DNA from: Nocardia sp. BSTN01
Lineage (GTDB): Bacteria > Actinomycetota > Actinomycetes > Mycobacteriales > Mycobacteriaceae
DNA: 64,000 nucleotides
Direction of reading: 5' to 3'
Assembly (NCBI RefSeq): GCF_015354405.1
Contig: NZ_JADKYP010000029.1
Location: 19,967-83,966 of the forward strand
The notes under the pieces are model-generated. The model was given only the letters and a program-made list of their open reading frames with translations. It did not search any database and was not told the origin of the DNA. Each line of letters starts with the position of its first letter. Position 1 is the first letter of the stretch. Shown piece by piece: positions 18,163 through 27,435 of this stretch. The translations under genes and the position numbers were made by a program.

Positions 18163-18498
18163 CTAGTGGGGGTTCGTCGGACTCGCCGTAGTCCCAGGTG
18201 AACGCGCCGCGAACACGGTAGTGAAATGTTGCACTACCGGGAACGGATCGTAGAAGTGATGGAGGAGGCGCTTCCACTCCCGATAGTCCGCAGAGCCGCG
18301 GAAGCCCTCGGTGTGATCGCTGAGTTGCTCCCACTCCACCAGCAGCAGATACGTGTGCGGCGACTCGGCGGATTTCGACAGCGTCAGCGACCGGAACCCG
18401 GGCGCCCGGGCGATCAGGGGGCGCGCCTGCTCGAACGCCGCCTCGAATTCGGCCGTGCGATCGGGCACGACAGGCAGCAGCGCGTGTTCGAGGATCAT
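18163..18498 (-). CDS. Antibiotic biosynthesis monooxygenase (ABM) domain protein
   Basis: 111 residues. The single dimeric ferredoxin-like ABM domain runs from ALLPVVPDRTAEFEAAFEQA through APGFRSLTLSKSAESPHTYL to VEWEQLSDHTEGFRGS and the final EWKRLLHHFYDPFPVVQHF. Members include cofactor-free quinol monooxygenases and heme-degrading enzymes, but many have no known reaction. It starts 11 bases after the diguanylate cyclase gene stops and is followed by HelD, suggesting a three-gene transcript. No clear ribosome site precedes the ATG, so it may rely on coupling. Confidence 0.85.
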   Translation of the reverse strand: MILEHALLPVVPDRTAEFEAAFEQARPLIARAPGFRSLTLSKSAESPHTYLLLVEWEQLSDHTEGFRGSADYREWKRLLHHFYDPFPVVQHFTTVFAARSPGTTASPTNPH

Positions 18499-18509
18499 CT
18501 GCGGGTCTT

Positions 18510-19850
18510 TCAGGAGGCGTGGGTGTTGTTCGGCCGCCGTCCCAGCGCGTTGCTCTCGGAGGTTGCCGGCTTGGCACGGTACATCGCCAGATCCGCGTCG
18601 TGCAGCACCGCTTCGGGAGTGCGCGGATCACCCGGGCGCAGCGCGGTGACGCCGATCGAGGCCTCGATGTGGATGCGGTGACCGCGCGCGATGATCGGCT
18701 CGGCCATCGTCTGGCGCAGCCGGGCGATCAGTCCGTCCAGATCCTCCGGCTGGGTACGGCCGGACAGCAGCACCAGGAATTCGTCGCCGCCGATGCGGCC
18801 CACCACGTCGTCGGTGCGCAGGCCGCGCTGCAGGCGCTGGGCCACGATCTGCAGCACGGTATCGCCGATCGCGTGGCCCAGGGTGTCGTTGATGGCCTTG
18901 AATCCGTCGAGGTCGATGAACAGCACGTTCGACACCGGTGACTGTTCGTCGACACCCAGCGCGGTCGCCAGCCGCGAGAGCACCAGCGACCGATTCGCCA
19001 GCCCGGTGAGTGGATCGTGGGTCGCCTGATACTCCAATTGCCTTCGGCTGGCACGGAATTCGGTGACGTCGTTGAACGAGGAGACGGCCGGTGAGTCGGG
19101 TGCGCCGGGGTTGAGCAACCGGCTCGAACCCGACAGCCAGCGTCGCTGCCCGTCCGGGCGGTCCACACCGAACACGTAGCGGGAGATGGTTTCCCCGGTG
19201 GCCAGCGTCCGCGCCACCGGGTGATGGCTCGGAGCCAGCGGCTGGGCGTTCGCGTCCAACAGCGTCAGCGGCAGCGAATCGATGCGGCGGCCGATCAGAT
19301 TGTCGCCGTCCTGACCGAAGATGCGCAGCGCCGCCGGATTGATCGATTCGATCCGGCCCTCGCGGTCGATGACGACCACACCCTCCTCGAGTTGCGACAC
19401 CACGGCCGTGAAATGGTGTTCGGCCCGGCGTTGCGCGGCCTCGGCCCGGCGTTGCGCGGTGAGGTCGTGGATCACCACCTGATAGGCGAGCCGGTTCTGC
19501 CAGACGGTGAGCACCGAGACCGTCTCGACGTCGACGGCCTGGCCGTCGCAGCGAATCAGGGTCATTTCCGCTGTTTCGGACGCGTCGCCGGTCTGATGCA
19601 GCCGGTCGATGCGCTCGAGCATCGCCGGCACGTCGCGATGCGCCACGAACTGGGCGACCGGATGTCCGACCACCTCGTCCACTCCCGGGGCGGCCAGCAG
19701 CCGCACGATCGCCGGATTGGCGAAGACGACGACGCCGTCCTCGTGCACGACGACACCGTCGGGACTGTGCTCGACCAGCGTGCGGTACCGCTGGGCGAGT
19801 TGTTCGGCGTCCATCACGCCGTCGGACCGGTTCTCACCTGCCTCAACCAC
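18510..19850 (-). CDS. PAS-PAS-GGDEF diguanylate cyclase
   Basis: 446 residues from the GTG at 19848-19850, chosen because AGGGGG lies 6 bases upstream; an ATG at 19868 would add six. Two PAS sensor domains (about residues 18-135 and 140-265) are followed by a GGDEF domain. The active site is an intact GGDEF (RIGGDEFLVLL), and the product-binding I-site RTDD lies five residues before it, so it should make c-di-GMP with feedback inhibition. Other signatures: HDPLTGLANRSLVLSRL, LFIDLDGFKAINDTLGH and SIGVTALRPGD. No membrane segment is present, so it senses a cytoplasmic signal. Shared transcription with the monooxygenase gene is likely. Confidence 0.93.
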   Translation of the reverse strand: MVEAGENRSDGVMDAEQLAQRYRTLVEHSPDGVVVHEDGVVVFANPAIVRLLAAPGVDEVVGHPVAQFVAHRDVPAMLERIDRLHQTGDASETAEMTLIRCDGQAVDVETVSVLTVWQNRLAYQVVIHDLTAQRRAEAAQRRAEHHFTAVVSQLEEGVVVIDREGRIESINPAALRIFGQDGDNLIGRRIDSLPLTLLDANAQPLAPSHHPVARTLATGETISRYVFGVDRPDGQRRWLSGSSRLLNPGAPDSPAVSSFNDVTEFRASRRQLEYQATHDPLTGLANRSLVLSRLATALGVDEQSPVSNVLFIDLDGFKAINDTLGHAIGDTVLQIVAQRLQRGLRTDDVVGRIGGDEFLVLLSGRTQPEDLDGLIARLRQTMAEPIIARGHRIHIEASIGVTALRPGDPRTPEAVLHDADLAMYRAKPATSESNALGRRPNNTHAS

Positions 19851-20029
19851 ATGTAACCCCCTGATCATGGTCTGTCAGGTCAATTGGCGCACGGGATCAT
19901 TCTGATGGTGACGTACCGCGGATCACAGTGCGGACGGTATTGGTTCGGTCACAGTTCAGGTTCTAATCGGGCCTGTGAGTGATCATGACAGGTGCCCGTT
20001 CCCGCGGTAACGGCGGAGGGTACGCTGTC

Positions 20030-20070
20030 GGGTTCGGGTTCGGGTTCGGTCCGGTCGGGGGACCGGACCG
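20030..20070. other. GGTTCG repeats and hairpin in divergent promoter region
   Basis: Three tandem GGTTCG units (about 20031-20050) are followed by CGGTCCGGT (20047-20055) pairing with ACCGGACCG (20062-20070). It lies between the divergent cyclase and ketosynthase genes, in what would be the ketosynthase leader. Confidence 0.45.
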
Positions 20071-20116
20071 GGTGTGACGCCGGAGGCAGTAGCCCAGGCA
20101 GGGTGTAGGAGCGCGA

Positions 20117-21304
20117 ATGCCGAACACAACCCCGATATCAACTCGAGAATATCAAGATCGTATGCCGATCGCAGGTATCGGCGTGGTCAGCGGTTACGGC
20201 TGGGGCCGGGAAACGCTGTGGCGCGGTCTGCACACCGGTAAGGCGGCCGCCCGGCTCTACCCCGGCTACGGTCCCGATCGCGACGAATACGCGTGGGTTG
20301 CGCTGGTACCCGAGGGCGGCGACGAGTCGCTCAGTCCGAGCCGCTACGCCCGCGCGGTGCAGGAGGCCGCGCGCGAGGCGATCGCCGATGCGGCCGAACG
20401 AGGCTGGCGTCCGGGCGGCACCGTCGGGGTGATCCACGCGATCGTGCTCGGCGATGTCCGCGACTGGGAGGATTTCTACCTCACCGACGACAGCCGCCGT
20501 CGTTCCCGCGACTATCTGCGGCTGCTGCCGTCGACCCCGATTTCGCTGCTGATGCAGGAGTTCGGCTTCCACGGACCGTCGATGAACGTCTCGGCGGCCT
20601 GCAGTTCGGCCAACGTCGCGCTGATCACGGCGCAGATGTGGCTGGATCAGGGTTTCGCCGACGACGTCGTATGCGTGACCACCGACCTGTCGTCGAGCCC
20701 CGATATGGTCCACCACTTCGTGCAGATGGGCGCGGCGGTGATCGACGCCGATCCGCTGGAGGCGTGCCGGCCGTTCCAGGAGGGCAGCCGCGGGTTCAGC
20801 TTCGGCGAGGCATCGGTGGCGTTCGTGGTCTCCCGGCAGGTGGAGCGGCCGTACTGCGCGATGCTCGGCGGGGCGATGACCAATGACGCTTATCACGTCG
20901 TGTCCGTGGACCCCGGTCTGGAGCGGATACTGGACTGTACGCACCGGGCCCTGGACCGGGCCGGGGTGCGCCCCGGGGACGTGAGTTACTACAACGCCCA
21001 CGGTCCGGGAACCCGGCAGTGTGATGTGGCCGAACGGGCCGTGCTGGCGCGGATCTTCGACGACCGCCCGCAGGTCTATTCGATCAAGCCGCTGACCGGA
21101 CATTGCATGGGTGCGGCGGCCGGCGTCGAGATCGCGGCGACGGCCCTGGGTTACGAGCGCGGCGTCGTGGTGGCGCCGCCGATCGTGGCCGAGGCGCATC
21201 CTCGCCTGCTGGACGGACCCACCCCGTTCGACGGCGGATTCACGGTGAAGACCTCGCTCGGTATGGGCGGGCACAACTCCGTGGTGGTGCTCGGTCCGGC
21301 GTGA
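20117..21304 (+). CDS. Stand-alone beta-ketoacyl synthase
   Basis: 395 residues; AGGAG precedes the ATG. It is a FabF/KAS-II-type thiolase-fold condensing enzyme. The catalytic triad is complete: Cys in NVSAACSSANVAL (about residue 166), His in YYNAHGPGTRQCD (about 300) and His in IKPLTGHCMGAAAGVE (about 340). The protein ends GMGGHNSVVVLG as in FabF. No acyl carrier, ketoreductase or other biosynthetic genes are adjacent, so its chain substrate is unknown; it may serve lipid or polyketide synthesis at a distance. It sits directly upstream of uvrA with 129 bases between. Confidence 0.9.
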   Translation: MPNTTPISTREYQDRMPIAGIGVVSGYGWGRETLWRGLHTGKAAARLYPGYGPDRDEYAWVALVPEGGDESLSPSRYARAVQEAAREAIADAAERGWRPGGTVGVIHAIVLGDVRDWEDFYLTDDSRRRSRDYLRLLPSTPISLLMQEFGFHGPSMNVSAACSSANVALITAQMWLDQGFADDVVCVTTDLSSSPDMVHHFVQMGAAVIDADPLEACRPFQEGSRGFSFGEASVAFVVSRQVERPYCAMLGGAMTNDAYHVVSVDPGLERILDCTHRALDRAGVRPGDVSYYNAHGPGTRQCDVAERAVLARIFDDRPQVYSIKPLTGHCMGAAAGVEIAATALGYERGVVVAPPIVAEAHPRLLDGPTPFDGGFTVKTSLGMGGHNSVVVLGPA

Positions 21305-21359
21305 CAGCGGGCCCGCTCGGGGCGGTGCCGGAGGGTCCGCTCGCGGCGTGTCGCCGAAC

Positions 21360-21382
21360 TTGTCGGTGGGTGTGCCTAGCAT
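21360..21382 (+). promoter_or_regulatory. DNA-damage (PafBC-type) promoter of uvrA
   Basis: TTGTCGGTG at 21360-21368, 8 bases, TAGCAT at 21377-21382. The first nine bases are identical to the uvrB element and the spacing is the same. The uvrA GTG lies 51 bases after the -10, so this transcript has a short leader with a GAAGGGA ribosome site. Confidence 0.8.
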
Positions 21383-21433
21383 GGCGTCCGGGGAGATTCT
21401 GGACGCCGAATTTCGATCGAGAAGGGACAGCCG

Positions 21434-24388
21434 GTGGCGGATCTGTTGACCGTGCGCGGAGCTCGGGAGCACAACCTGAAGGGAGTGGACCTCGACCTGC
21501 CACGGGACAGCCTCATCGTGTTCACCGGACTCTCCGGGTCCGGTAAATCGAGCCTCGCCTTCGACACCATCTTCGCCGAGGGCCAGCGCCGCTACGTCGA
21601 ATCGCTGTCGGCCTACGCGCGCCAGTTCCTGGGGCAGATGGACAAGCCCGATGTGGATTTCATCGAGGGTCTCTCCCCGGCGGTCTCGATCGACCAGAAG
21701 TCGACCAACCGCAACCCGCGCTCGACCGTCGGCACCATCACCGAGGTCTACGACTATCTACGCCTGCTGTATGCCCGCGCCGGAACGCCGCACTGCCCGG
21801 TCTGCGGTGAGCTGATCGCCAAGCAGACCCCGCAGCAGATCGTGGATCAGGTGCTGGAGATGGAGCCGGGCACCCGCTTCCAGGTGCTGGCCCCGGTGGT
21901 GCGGACCCGCAAGGGCGAATTCGTGGACCTGTTCGACCAGCTCAACACCCAGGGCTACTCCCGGGTGCGCGTCGACGGCGTGGTGTATCCGCTCACCGAG
22001 CCGCCGAAGCTGAAGAAGCAGGAGAAGCACGACATCGAGGTCGTGATCGACCGGCTGGCGGTGAAGCCGACTTCCAAACAGCGACTGACCGATTCGATCG
22101 AGACGGCGCTGCGGCTGGCCGACGGCATCGTGGTCCTGGACTTCGTCGACCGCGACGAGCACGCACACGACCGCGAGCGGCGGTTCTCCGAGAAGCTGGC
22201 CTGCCCGAACGGTCACCCGCTCGATATCGAGGACCTGGAACCGCGATCGTTCTCCTTCAACTCGCCCTACGGCGCCTGCCCGGACTGCACCGGTCTCGGC
22301 ATTCGCAAGGAGGTCGATCCGGATCTGGTGGTACCCGATCCGGAACTGAGCCTCAACGACGGCGCGATCGCCCCGTGGTCGCGCGGGCAGACCGCCGAAT
22401 ACTTCAACCGGCTGCTGTCCGGGCTGTCCGAGGCGATCGGCTTCTCGATGGACGCGCCGTGGAACACGTTGCCGCTCAAGGCCCGTAAGGCGGTGCTCGA
22501 GGGCAGTTCCGACCAGGTGCACGTGTCCTACACCAACCGCTACGGCCGCAAGCGGTCCTATTACGCCGATTTCGAGGGCGTGATGCCGTTCCTGCAGCGG
22601 CGGCTGGAGAGCACCGAATCCGAGCAGATGAAGGAGCACTACGACGGGTACATGCGCGATGTGCCGTGCCCGGTCTGTAGCGGTGCGCGGCTGCGTCCGG
22701 AGATCCTGGCCGTCACCCTCAACGCCGAGGGCGGACGCCGCTCCATCGCCGAGGTGTGTGATCTCTCGATCCGCGACTGCTCACGTTTCCTGAACTCGCT
22801 CGCGCTGGGGGAGCGGGAGGCCGCGATCGCCGGCCAGGTACTCAAGGAGATCCAGGCCCGGCTGGGCTTCCTGCTCGACGTCGGCCTGGAATATCTGACG
22901 CTGTCGCGGGCGGCGGCGACGCTGTCCGGCGGTGAAGCGCAGCGGATCCGGCTGGCCACCCAGATCGGCTCGGGGCTGGTCGGTGTGCTGTACGTACTGG
23001 ACGAGCCGTCCATCGGCCTGCACCAGCGCGACAACCGGCGTCTGATCGAAACCCTCACGCGGCTGCGCAATCTCGGCAACACGCTCATCGTAGTCGAACA
23101 CGACGAGGACACCATCCACTCCTCGGATTGGGTCGTCGACATCGGCCCGCTGGCCGGCGAGCACGGCGGCCAGGTCGTCTACAGCGGCCCGTATCCGGGC
23201 CTGCTCGAGGATCCGAATTCGCTGACCGGCGCCTACCTGTCCGGCCGCGAGGTGATCGAGGTGCCGCTGGTGCGCCGGCCGGTGTCGAAGAAGAAGCAGC
23301 TCACCGTGGTCGGCGCGAATGAACACAATCTGCGCGGCATCGACGTGGCCTTCCCGCTCGGCGTGCTGACGTCGGTGACGGGCGTCTCCGGCTCCGGGAA
23401 GTCGACGCTGGTCAACGACATTCTGGCGACCGTCCTGGCGAACAAGCTCAACGGCGCGCGGCAGGTGCCGGGCCGGCACACCCGGATCAACGGGCTCGAT
23501 CACCTCGACAAGCTGGTGCAGGTCGACCAGTCGCCGATCGGGCGCACCCCGCGTTCGAACCCGGCGACCTACACCGGCGTCTTCGACAAGATCCGCACCC
23601 TGTTCGCGGCCACCACCGAGGCCAAGGTGCGCGGCTATCAGCCGGGCCGGTTCTCCTTCAACGTCAAGGGCGGGCGGTGCGAGGCCTGTTCCGGCGACGG
23701 CACGTTGAAGATCGAGATGAACTTCCTGCCGGATGTGTACGTGCCCTGCGAGGTGTGCCACGGCGCCCGCTACAACCGGGAAACCCTCGAGGTGCACTAC
23801 AAGGGCAAGACCATCGCCGAGGTGCTCGACATGTCGATCGAGGAGGCGGCCGAATTCTTCGAGCCGGTCACCTCGATCCACCGCTACCTCAAGACGCTGG
23901 TCGATGTCGGCCTGGGATATGTGCGGCTGGGCCAGAGCGCCCCGACTTTGTCCGGTGGTGAGGCACAGCGCGTGAAACTGGCCGCCGAACTGCAGAAGCG
24001 CTCGACCGGGCGCACGGTCTACATCCTCGACGAGCCGACCACCGGCCTGCACTTCGAGGACATCCGCAAACTGCTCGCGGTGATCAACGGACTGGTCGAC
24101 AAGGGCAATACGGTGATCGTCATCGAACACAATCTGGACGTCATCAAGACCTCCGACTGGGTGATCGATATGGGTCCCGAGGGCGGTTCCGGCGGTGGCA
24201 CCGTGATCGCAGAGGGCACCCCGGAAGATGTTGCGGCCGTTGCCGACAGCTACACGGGCCAGTTCCTGCGCGAGGTCCTCGACAAGCCGGTCGCACCGGC
24301 GAAGACGACGAAGACCAAGAAGGCGACGGCCGCCAAGTCGTCGGCTGCCAAGCCCGCCGGCCGTCGCAAGACGGCTGCCGTCGGCTGA
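21434..24388 (+). CDS. uvrA: Excinuclease ABC subunit A
   Basis: UvrA is the DNA-damage sensor ATPase of nucleotide excision repair and loads UvrB. The 984-residue product begins at a GTG. It has two ABC ATPase halves: Walker [10 protein letters not shown] (about 32-40) and GVSGSGKST (about 650), signature LSGGEAQRI and LSGGEAQRV, and Walker B segments [11 protein letters not shown] and [11 protein letters not shown]. Zinc-binding cysteines are seen in CPVCGE and CPDCTG in the first half and [14 protein letters not shown] in the second. The last 35 residues form a Lys/Ala/Thr-rich tail, longer than in enterobacteria. It shares its promoter motif with uvrB. Confidence 0.98.
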   Translation: MADLLTVRGAREHNLKGVDLDLPRDSLIVFTGLSGSGKSSLAFDTIFAEGQRRYVESLSAYARQFLGQMDKPDVDFIEGLSPAVSIDQKSTNRNPRSTVGTITEVYDYLRLLYARAGTPHCPVCGELIAKQTPQQIVDQVLEMEPGTRFQVLAPVVRTRKGEFVDLFDQLNTQGYSRVRVDGVVYPLTEPPKLKKQEKHDIEVVIDRLAVKPTSKQRLTDSIETALRLADGIVVLDFVDRDEHAHDRERRFSEKLACPNGHPLDIEDLEPRSFSFNSPYGACPDCTGLGIRKEVDPDLVVPDPELSLNDGAIAPWSRGQTAEYFNRLLSGLSEAIGFSMDAPWNTLPLKARKAVLEGSSDQVHVSYTNRYGRKRSYYADFEGVMPFLQRRLESTESEQMKEHYDGYMRDVPCPVCSGARLRPEILAVTLNAEGGRRSIAEVCDLSIRDCSRFLNSLALGEREAAIAGQVLKEIQARLGFLLDVGLEYLTLSRAAATLSGGEAQRIRLATQIGSGLVGVLYVLDEPSIGLHQRDNRRLIETLTRLRNLGNTLIVVEHDEDTIHSSDWVVDIGPLAGEHGGQVVYSGPYPGLLEDPNSLTGAYLSGREVIEVPLVRRPVSKKKQLTVVGANEHNLRGIDVAFPLGVLTSVTGVSGSGKSTLVNDILATVLANKLNGARQVPGRHTRINGLDHLDKLVQVDQSPIGRTPRSNPATYTGVFDKIRTLFAATTEAKVRGYQPGRFSFNVKGGRCEACSGDGTLKIEMNFLPDVYVPCEVCHGARYNRETLEVHYKGKTIAEVLDMSIEEAAEFFEPVTSIHRYLKTLVDVGLGYVRLGQSAPTLSGGEAQRVKLAAELQKRSTGRTVYILDEPTTGLHFEDIRKLLAVINGLVDKGNTVIVIEHNLDVIKTSDWVIDMGPEGGSGGGTVIAEGTPEDVAAVADSYTGQFLREVLDKPVAPAKTTKTKKATAAKSSAAKPAGRRKTAAVG

Positions 24389-24554
24389 GCAACGCGCGAC
24401 GGGCCCGCGGGGTTTCCAGCGGGTCCGCCGCGCCTGCGCCGACGCTGCGCGGGTGATGTCTGTGCCGTCGCGCCGGGTGCGCGACTGCTGGTCGAATGTG
24501 TTGTCTCTCAACTACGTCGATCGGTGACTGCGGCGCCGATGGGCCCCGGCTCGA

Positions 24555-25853
24555 TCAGACGGCGTCCCAGCTGTCGGCGCCGCGGCGCCGGCCGAGCTGG
24601 CGGCGCCGGAAGAAGACCTCTTCCACCGAGACCGAACTGGCGGCCACCGCGCCGGCCACCGTGGTCAGCCGCGGGTCGTCGCTGCGTTCGTCCAGATGCC
24701 ATTGCACCCCCGCGCGGCGCTCCGGCGGCAGCATCGCCCAGCGGCTGCCGATCCGCGTCTGAACCGAATGAGAGCCGGTGGCAACGATATCCAGCAGCAC
24801 GGGCCACAGATCGGCCTCGGTGGCGTGCGAGGGCAGCGCCGCGATCGTGGCGTCGGACTGCTGCGCGAGCATATCCGCCAGCGCCGGCCGCATCGTGGGA
24901 TCGAGCTGTGCCAGCAGGGCGAACACACCGCGCCAGGGCGCCGGATCGGAGCAGCCCTCCAGGCCCTGCAGCAGCGCGCCGGTGACCGTGGTATCGGTGA
25001 AGATCGGTAATGCCGCCATCGAAGCCAGGGCGGCCGGACGCAAGGTGTCGAAGAAGACGGCCATATCGCGCACCGCCCGGCCGTGGATCGCGGTCGTCAC
25101 CAGATTGCCCAGCATTGCGGGTGTACCGACGCCCAGCACGATATCTCCGACGTCGGCGACAACGTCGGAGTCGCAGCGCGCGAAGATCGACAACGCCGCC
25201 AGCCGCAATTCCGGCGACCCGTGCAGGACGGTCTGGATCATGCGCGGCATCCGGCGCGCCGGCCCGTTCAGCAACTGGCGCAGCACTGAGGTCAGGGCGT
25301 TGGTCGAGAACGCGAACGACGCCGAGAAGATCAGGCCTTCGTCGTCGGGGACGCCGCGCTCCACGGCCTCGATCAACCGTGCCGAGGCATAGCCGAGAAA
25401 CGGCCCCGCGGTGATGTAGTCGCGCCGGCGCAAGACCTCGTTGACGATCTGCACGATCGGCTCCGGCGGCGCGATATCGGCCAGTTCACCGACCGTGCGC
25501 GGATCCAGATACGGCGCGCAGTCGGCCGCGTAGCCGATGCCGAGCAGCGCGACGGTTTCGGCGGCCTTCTTCGGATGGTCGACGCCCACCGCGCCGGCCG
25601 CGCGCCCGGTCAGCGCGGACGGCACCAGCTTCTGCACCAGCGGTATCGAGATGCCGAGCGGAATGATCGGCACCAATCTGCTTATCCGCTTGAAGGTTTC
25701 GGCATGCTGATCGAAGACGACCGCCGCCATCCGCTGCTGTAATTCGTGCAGATTCCGGGCGCCGAGCCGTTCCAGATGCGCGAGTCGTTCCGGCGGTACG
25801 TGCAGGGTGCGGGCGAGCAGGATGAGCTGGGCTCGGGTTACCGGATCCGTCAT
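24555..25853 (-). CDS. Unknown helical protein, coupled to a small upstream gene
   Basis: 432 residues; its ATG (25851-25853) overlaps the stop of the upstream 73-residue gene by one base, so translation is probably coupled. I do not recognise a family. The chain is Ala/Leu-rich and mostly helical. A hydrophobic stretch (LVPIIPLGISIPLVQKLVPS, about residues 60-79) could touch a membrane. From about residue 90 on, short helical units of 25-35 residues recur (for example ALLQGLEGCSDPAPWRGVFA), suggesting HEAT-like repeats. The end is basic (FFRRRQLGRRRG). No catalytic motif is visible. Confidence 0.75.
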   Translation of the reverse strand: MTDPVTRAQLILLARTLHVPPERLAHLERLGARNLHELQQRMAAVVFDQHAETFKRISRLVPIIPLGISIPLVQKLVPSALTGRAAGAVGVDHPKKAAETVALLGIGYAADCAPYLDPRTVGELADIAPPEPIVQIVNEVLRRRDYITAGPFLGYASARLIEAVERGVPDDEGLIFSASFAFSTNALTSVLRQLLNGPARRMPRMIQTVLHGSPELRLAALSIFARCDSDVVADVGDIVLGVGTPAMLGNLVTTAIHGRAVRDMAVFFDTLRPAALASMAALPIFTDTTVTGALLQGLEGCSDPAPWRGVFALLAQLDPTMRPALADMLAQQSDATIAALPSHATEADLWPVLLDIVATGSHSVQTRIGSRWAMLPPERRAGVQWHLDERSDDPRLTTVAGAVAASSVSVEEVFFRRRQLGRRRGADSWDAV

Positions 25854-26074
25854 CAGTCCAGCAGGTTCCCGAACATGATCTTCTTCGCCGGCGTGCGCAG
25901 TGGCCGCGGCAGGGCGCTGATCATCGTGTCCACCGACTGCGACAGCGCCTTCGCCTCCTCCTGACGTGCCTGCGTGAACAGCAGCAACAGGTCGGCGCAC
26001 TCGTGATCGGTCAGTAGATCCGTGGCGGCGGTCGGGCCGCCGAGTTCGTGGTCCAGATCTCTTCTGGCGGTCAT
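25853..26074 (-). CDS. Small unknown protein coupled to its downstream gene
   Basis: 73 residues from the ATG at 26072-26074, which has GGGGTG 5 bases upstream; a GTG seven codons earlier is possible but lacks room for a ribosome site. The product is helical with an acidic first half (DHECADLLLLFTQARQEEAK) and a basic second half (RPLRTPAKKIMFGNLLD). The stop overlaps the next ATG (TGATG). Its tie to the larger helical protein suggests the two work together, possibly as a complex. No family is recognised. Confidence 0.65.
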   Translation of the reverse strand: MTARRDLDHELGGPTAATDLLTDHECADLLLLFTQARQEEAKALSQSVDTMISALPRPLRTPAKKIMFGNLLD

Positions 26075-26283
26075 GCTGCACCCCGGTATCGTCACGTCTT
26101 CCGCTGGAACGTACCCATGAAGACATTCGGCGAATCATAGAAGGCGGCTACCGTGCGGCGAGGGCGAAACTGCGCGCATTGGGGCAAGTCACCGCGAGCA
26201 ACGGGTGGTGCTCGAGCGCGACAACGACCAACCGGTCCGCACGCCGCCACTCGTCCGCCGCACACACCTGCGACGATCGGGGT

Positions 26284-27252
26284 ATGGCGATCCCGACCGC
26301 ATTCACCGAAATCCTCTCCGTCCGCCACCCGATCGTGTCCGCGCCGATGGGTGGGGAAGCGGGCGGGGCACTGGCCGCCGCGGTGTCCGAGGGGGGCGGC
26401 CTGGGACTCGTCGGTGGCGGTCGCGGCGATCGGGAATGGGTCGAGCGCGAACTGCGACTGGTGCGCGAGAACACCACCGCGCCATGGGGAATCGGCTTCC
26501 TGAGCTGGGCGATCGACCGGACCGTACTGGACCATGCGCTGTCGTTCGATCCTGCAGCGGTCCTGTTGTCCTTCGGCGATCCCCTGCCCTTGGCCGCGAC
26601 CGTCCGGGACGCCGGTGCGGTGTTGATCGTCCAGGTCACCGATGTCGACGAGGCGCGCCGGGCGCTGGACGCGGGCGCGGATGTGCTGGTGGCGCAGGGC
26701 AGCGATGCCGGCGGTCACTGCGCCGCCCAGGGCATCGGGACCCTGTCGTTCGTGCCGACGGTCGTCGATCTGGCGGATGCGGTGCCGGTCCTCGCCGCCG
26801 GTGGAATCGCCGACGGTCGCGCGGTCGCGGCCGCCTTGGCGCTGGGCGCGGCCGGAGCGATGGTGGGTACCCGCTTCCAGGCGACCCACGAGGCCCTGGT
26901 GCCCGCCGAACTGGGCGAGGCCCTGGTGGATGCCACCGGCGGCGATACCGAGGTGAACTGGACTCTCGACATCGCCCGCGGCGCACCGTGGCCGGAGAAA
27001 TATCCCGCCCGTACGCTGCGCAACACCTTCCTCGACCGGTGGCGCGGGCGCGACGACGAACTGCGCACCGACGAGATCGCCCTGCGCGAGTACCGGGACG
27101 CCGCCGCCCGCAACGACCTCACCGCCGTTCCGGTGTGGGCGGGCCAAGCCGTCGACCGGATCACCTCGATCGCTTCGGCGACCGAACTGGTGGGCCTTCT
27201 CGCCGAGGAGACGGACGCGGCGCTTCGGCGAATCACGCTGCGCGACAACTGA
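26284..27252 (+). CDS. Nitronate monooxygenase family (FMN) protein
   Basis: 322 residues. TIM-barrel flavoprotein of the 2-nitropropane dioxygenase / nitronate monooxygenase family: HPIVSAPMGGEAGGALAAAV at the start, AQGSDAGGHCAAQGIGTLSF (FMN-phosphate and active site region with the usual His), VPVLAAGGIADGRAVAAAL and GAMVGTRFQATHEA. The catalytic His of QGxEAGGH is present (QGSDAGGH). Members oxidise alkyl nitronates or act as enoyl reductases; the substrate here is uncertain. The ATG at 26284 starts the conserved region; the earlier frame is not protein-like. It is divergent from the helical pair. Confidence 0.88.
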   Translation: MAIPTAFTEILSVRHPIVSAPMGGEAGGALAAAVSEGGGLGLVGGGRGDREWVERELRLVRENTTAPWGIGFLSWAIDRTVLDHALSFDPAAVLLSFGDPLPLAATVRDAGAVLIVQVTDVDEARRALDAGADVLVAQGSDAGGHCAAQGIGTLSFVPTVVDLADAVPVLAAGGIADGRAVAAALALGAAGAMVGTRFQATHEALVPAELGEALVDATGGDTEVNWTLDIARGAPWPEKYPARTLRNTFLDRWRGRDDELRTDEIALREYRDAAARNDLTAVPVWAGQAVDRITSIASATELVGLLAEETDAALRRITLRDN

Positions 27253-27385
27253 TCCGTGCCCGACTCGCGGTGCCGCGTTCCTCGGCGGCCCGCTTCGCCC
27301 GGGAGTCGTTCACCTCGAACGATGTGCGCCGACGCAGATGGTGATGTGCCGGCATCTTGACGGCCTAACGACTCGTCAACCATTA

Positions 27386-27413
27386 TGAACACACGTTCAT
27401 GAACACGTGTTCA
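27386..27413. promoter_or_regulatory. Tandem TetR-type operator before the methyltransferase-tetR operon
   Basis: TGAACACACGTTCA (27386-27399) is followed directly by TGAACACGTGTTCA (27400-27413), the second a perfect palindrome and the first palindromic apart from its centre. The pair is framed by ATTA/TAAT. The -10 is probably within or next to it, and the methyltransferase ATG follows 22 bases later. TetR proteins often bind such tandem sites; here the second gene of the operon is a TetR. Confidence 0.7.
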
Positions 27414-27435
27414 TAATAATCGCGAGGAGACCGTG

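Noticed and set aside
24401-24426. Hairpin after uvrA as terminator
   Set aside because: GGGCCCGC/GCGGGTCC can pair with one G-U but has no U-run and is weak; not supported enough to list.
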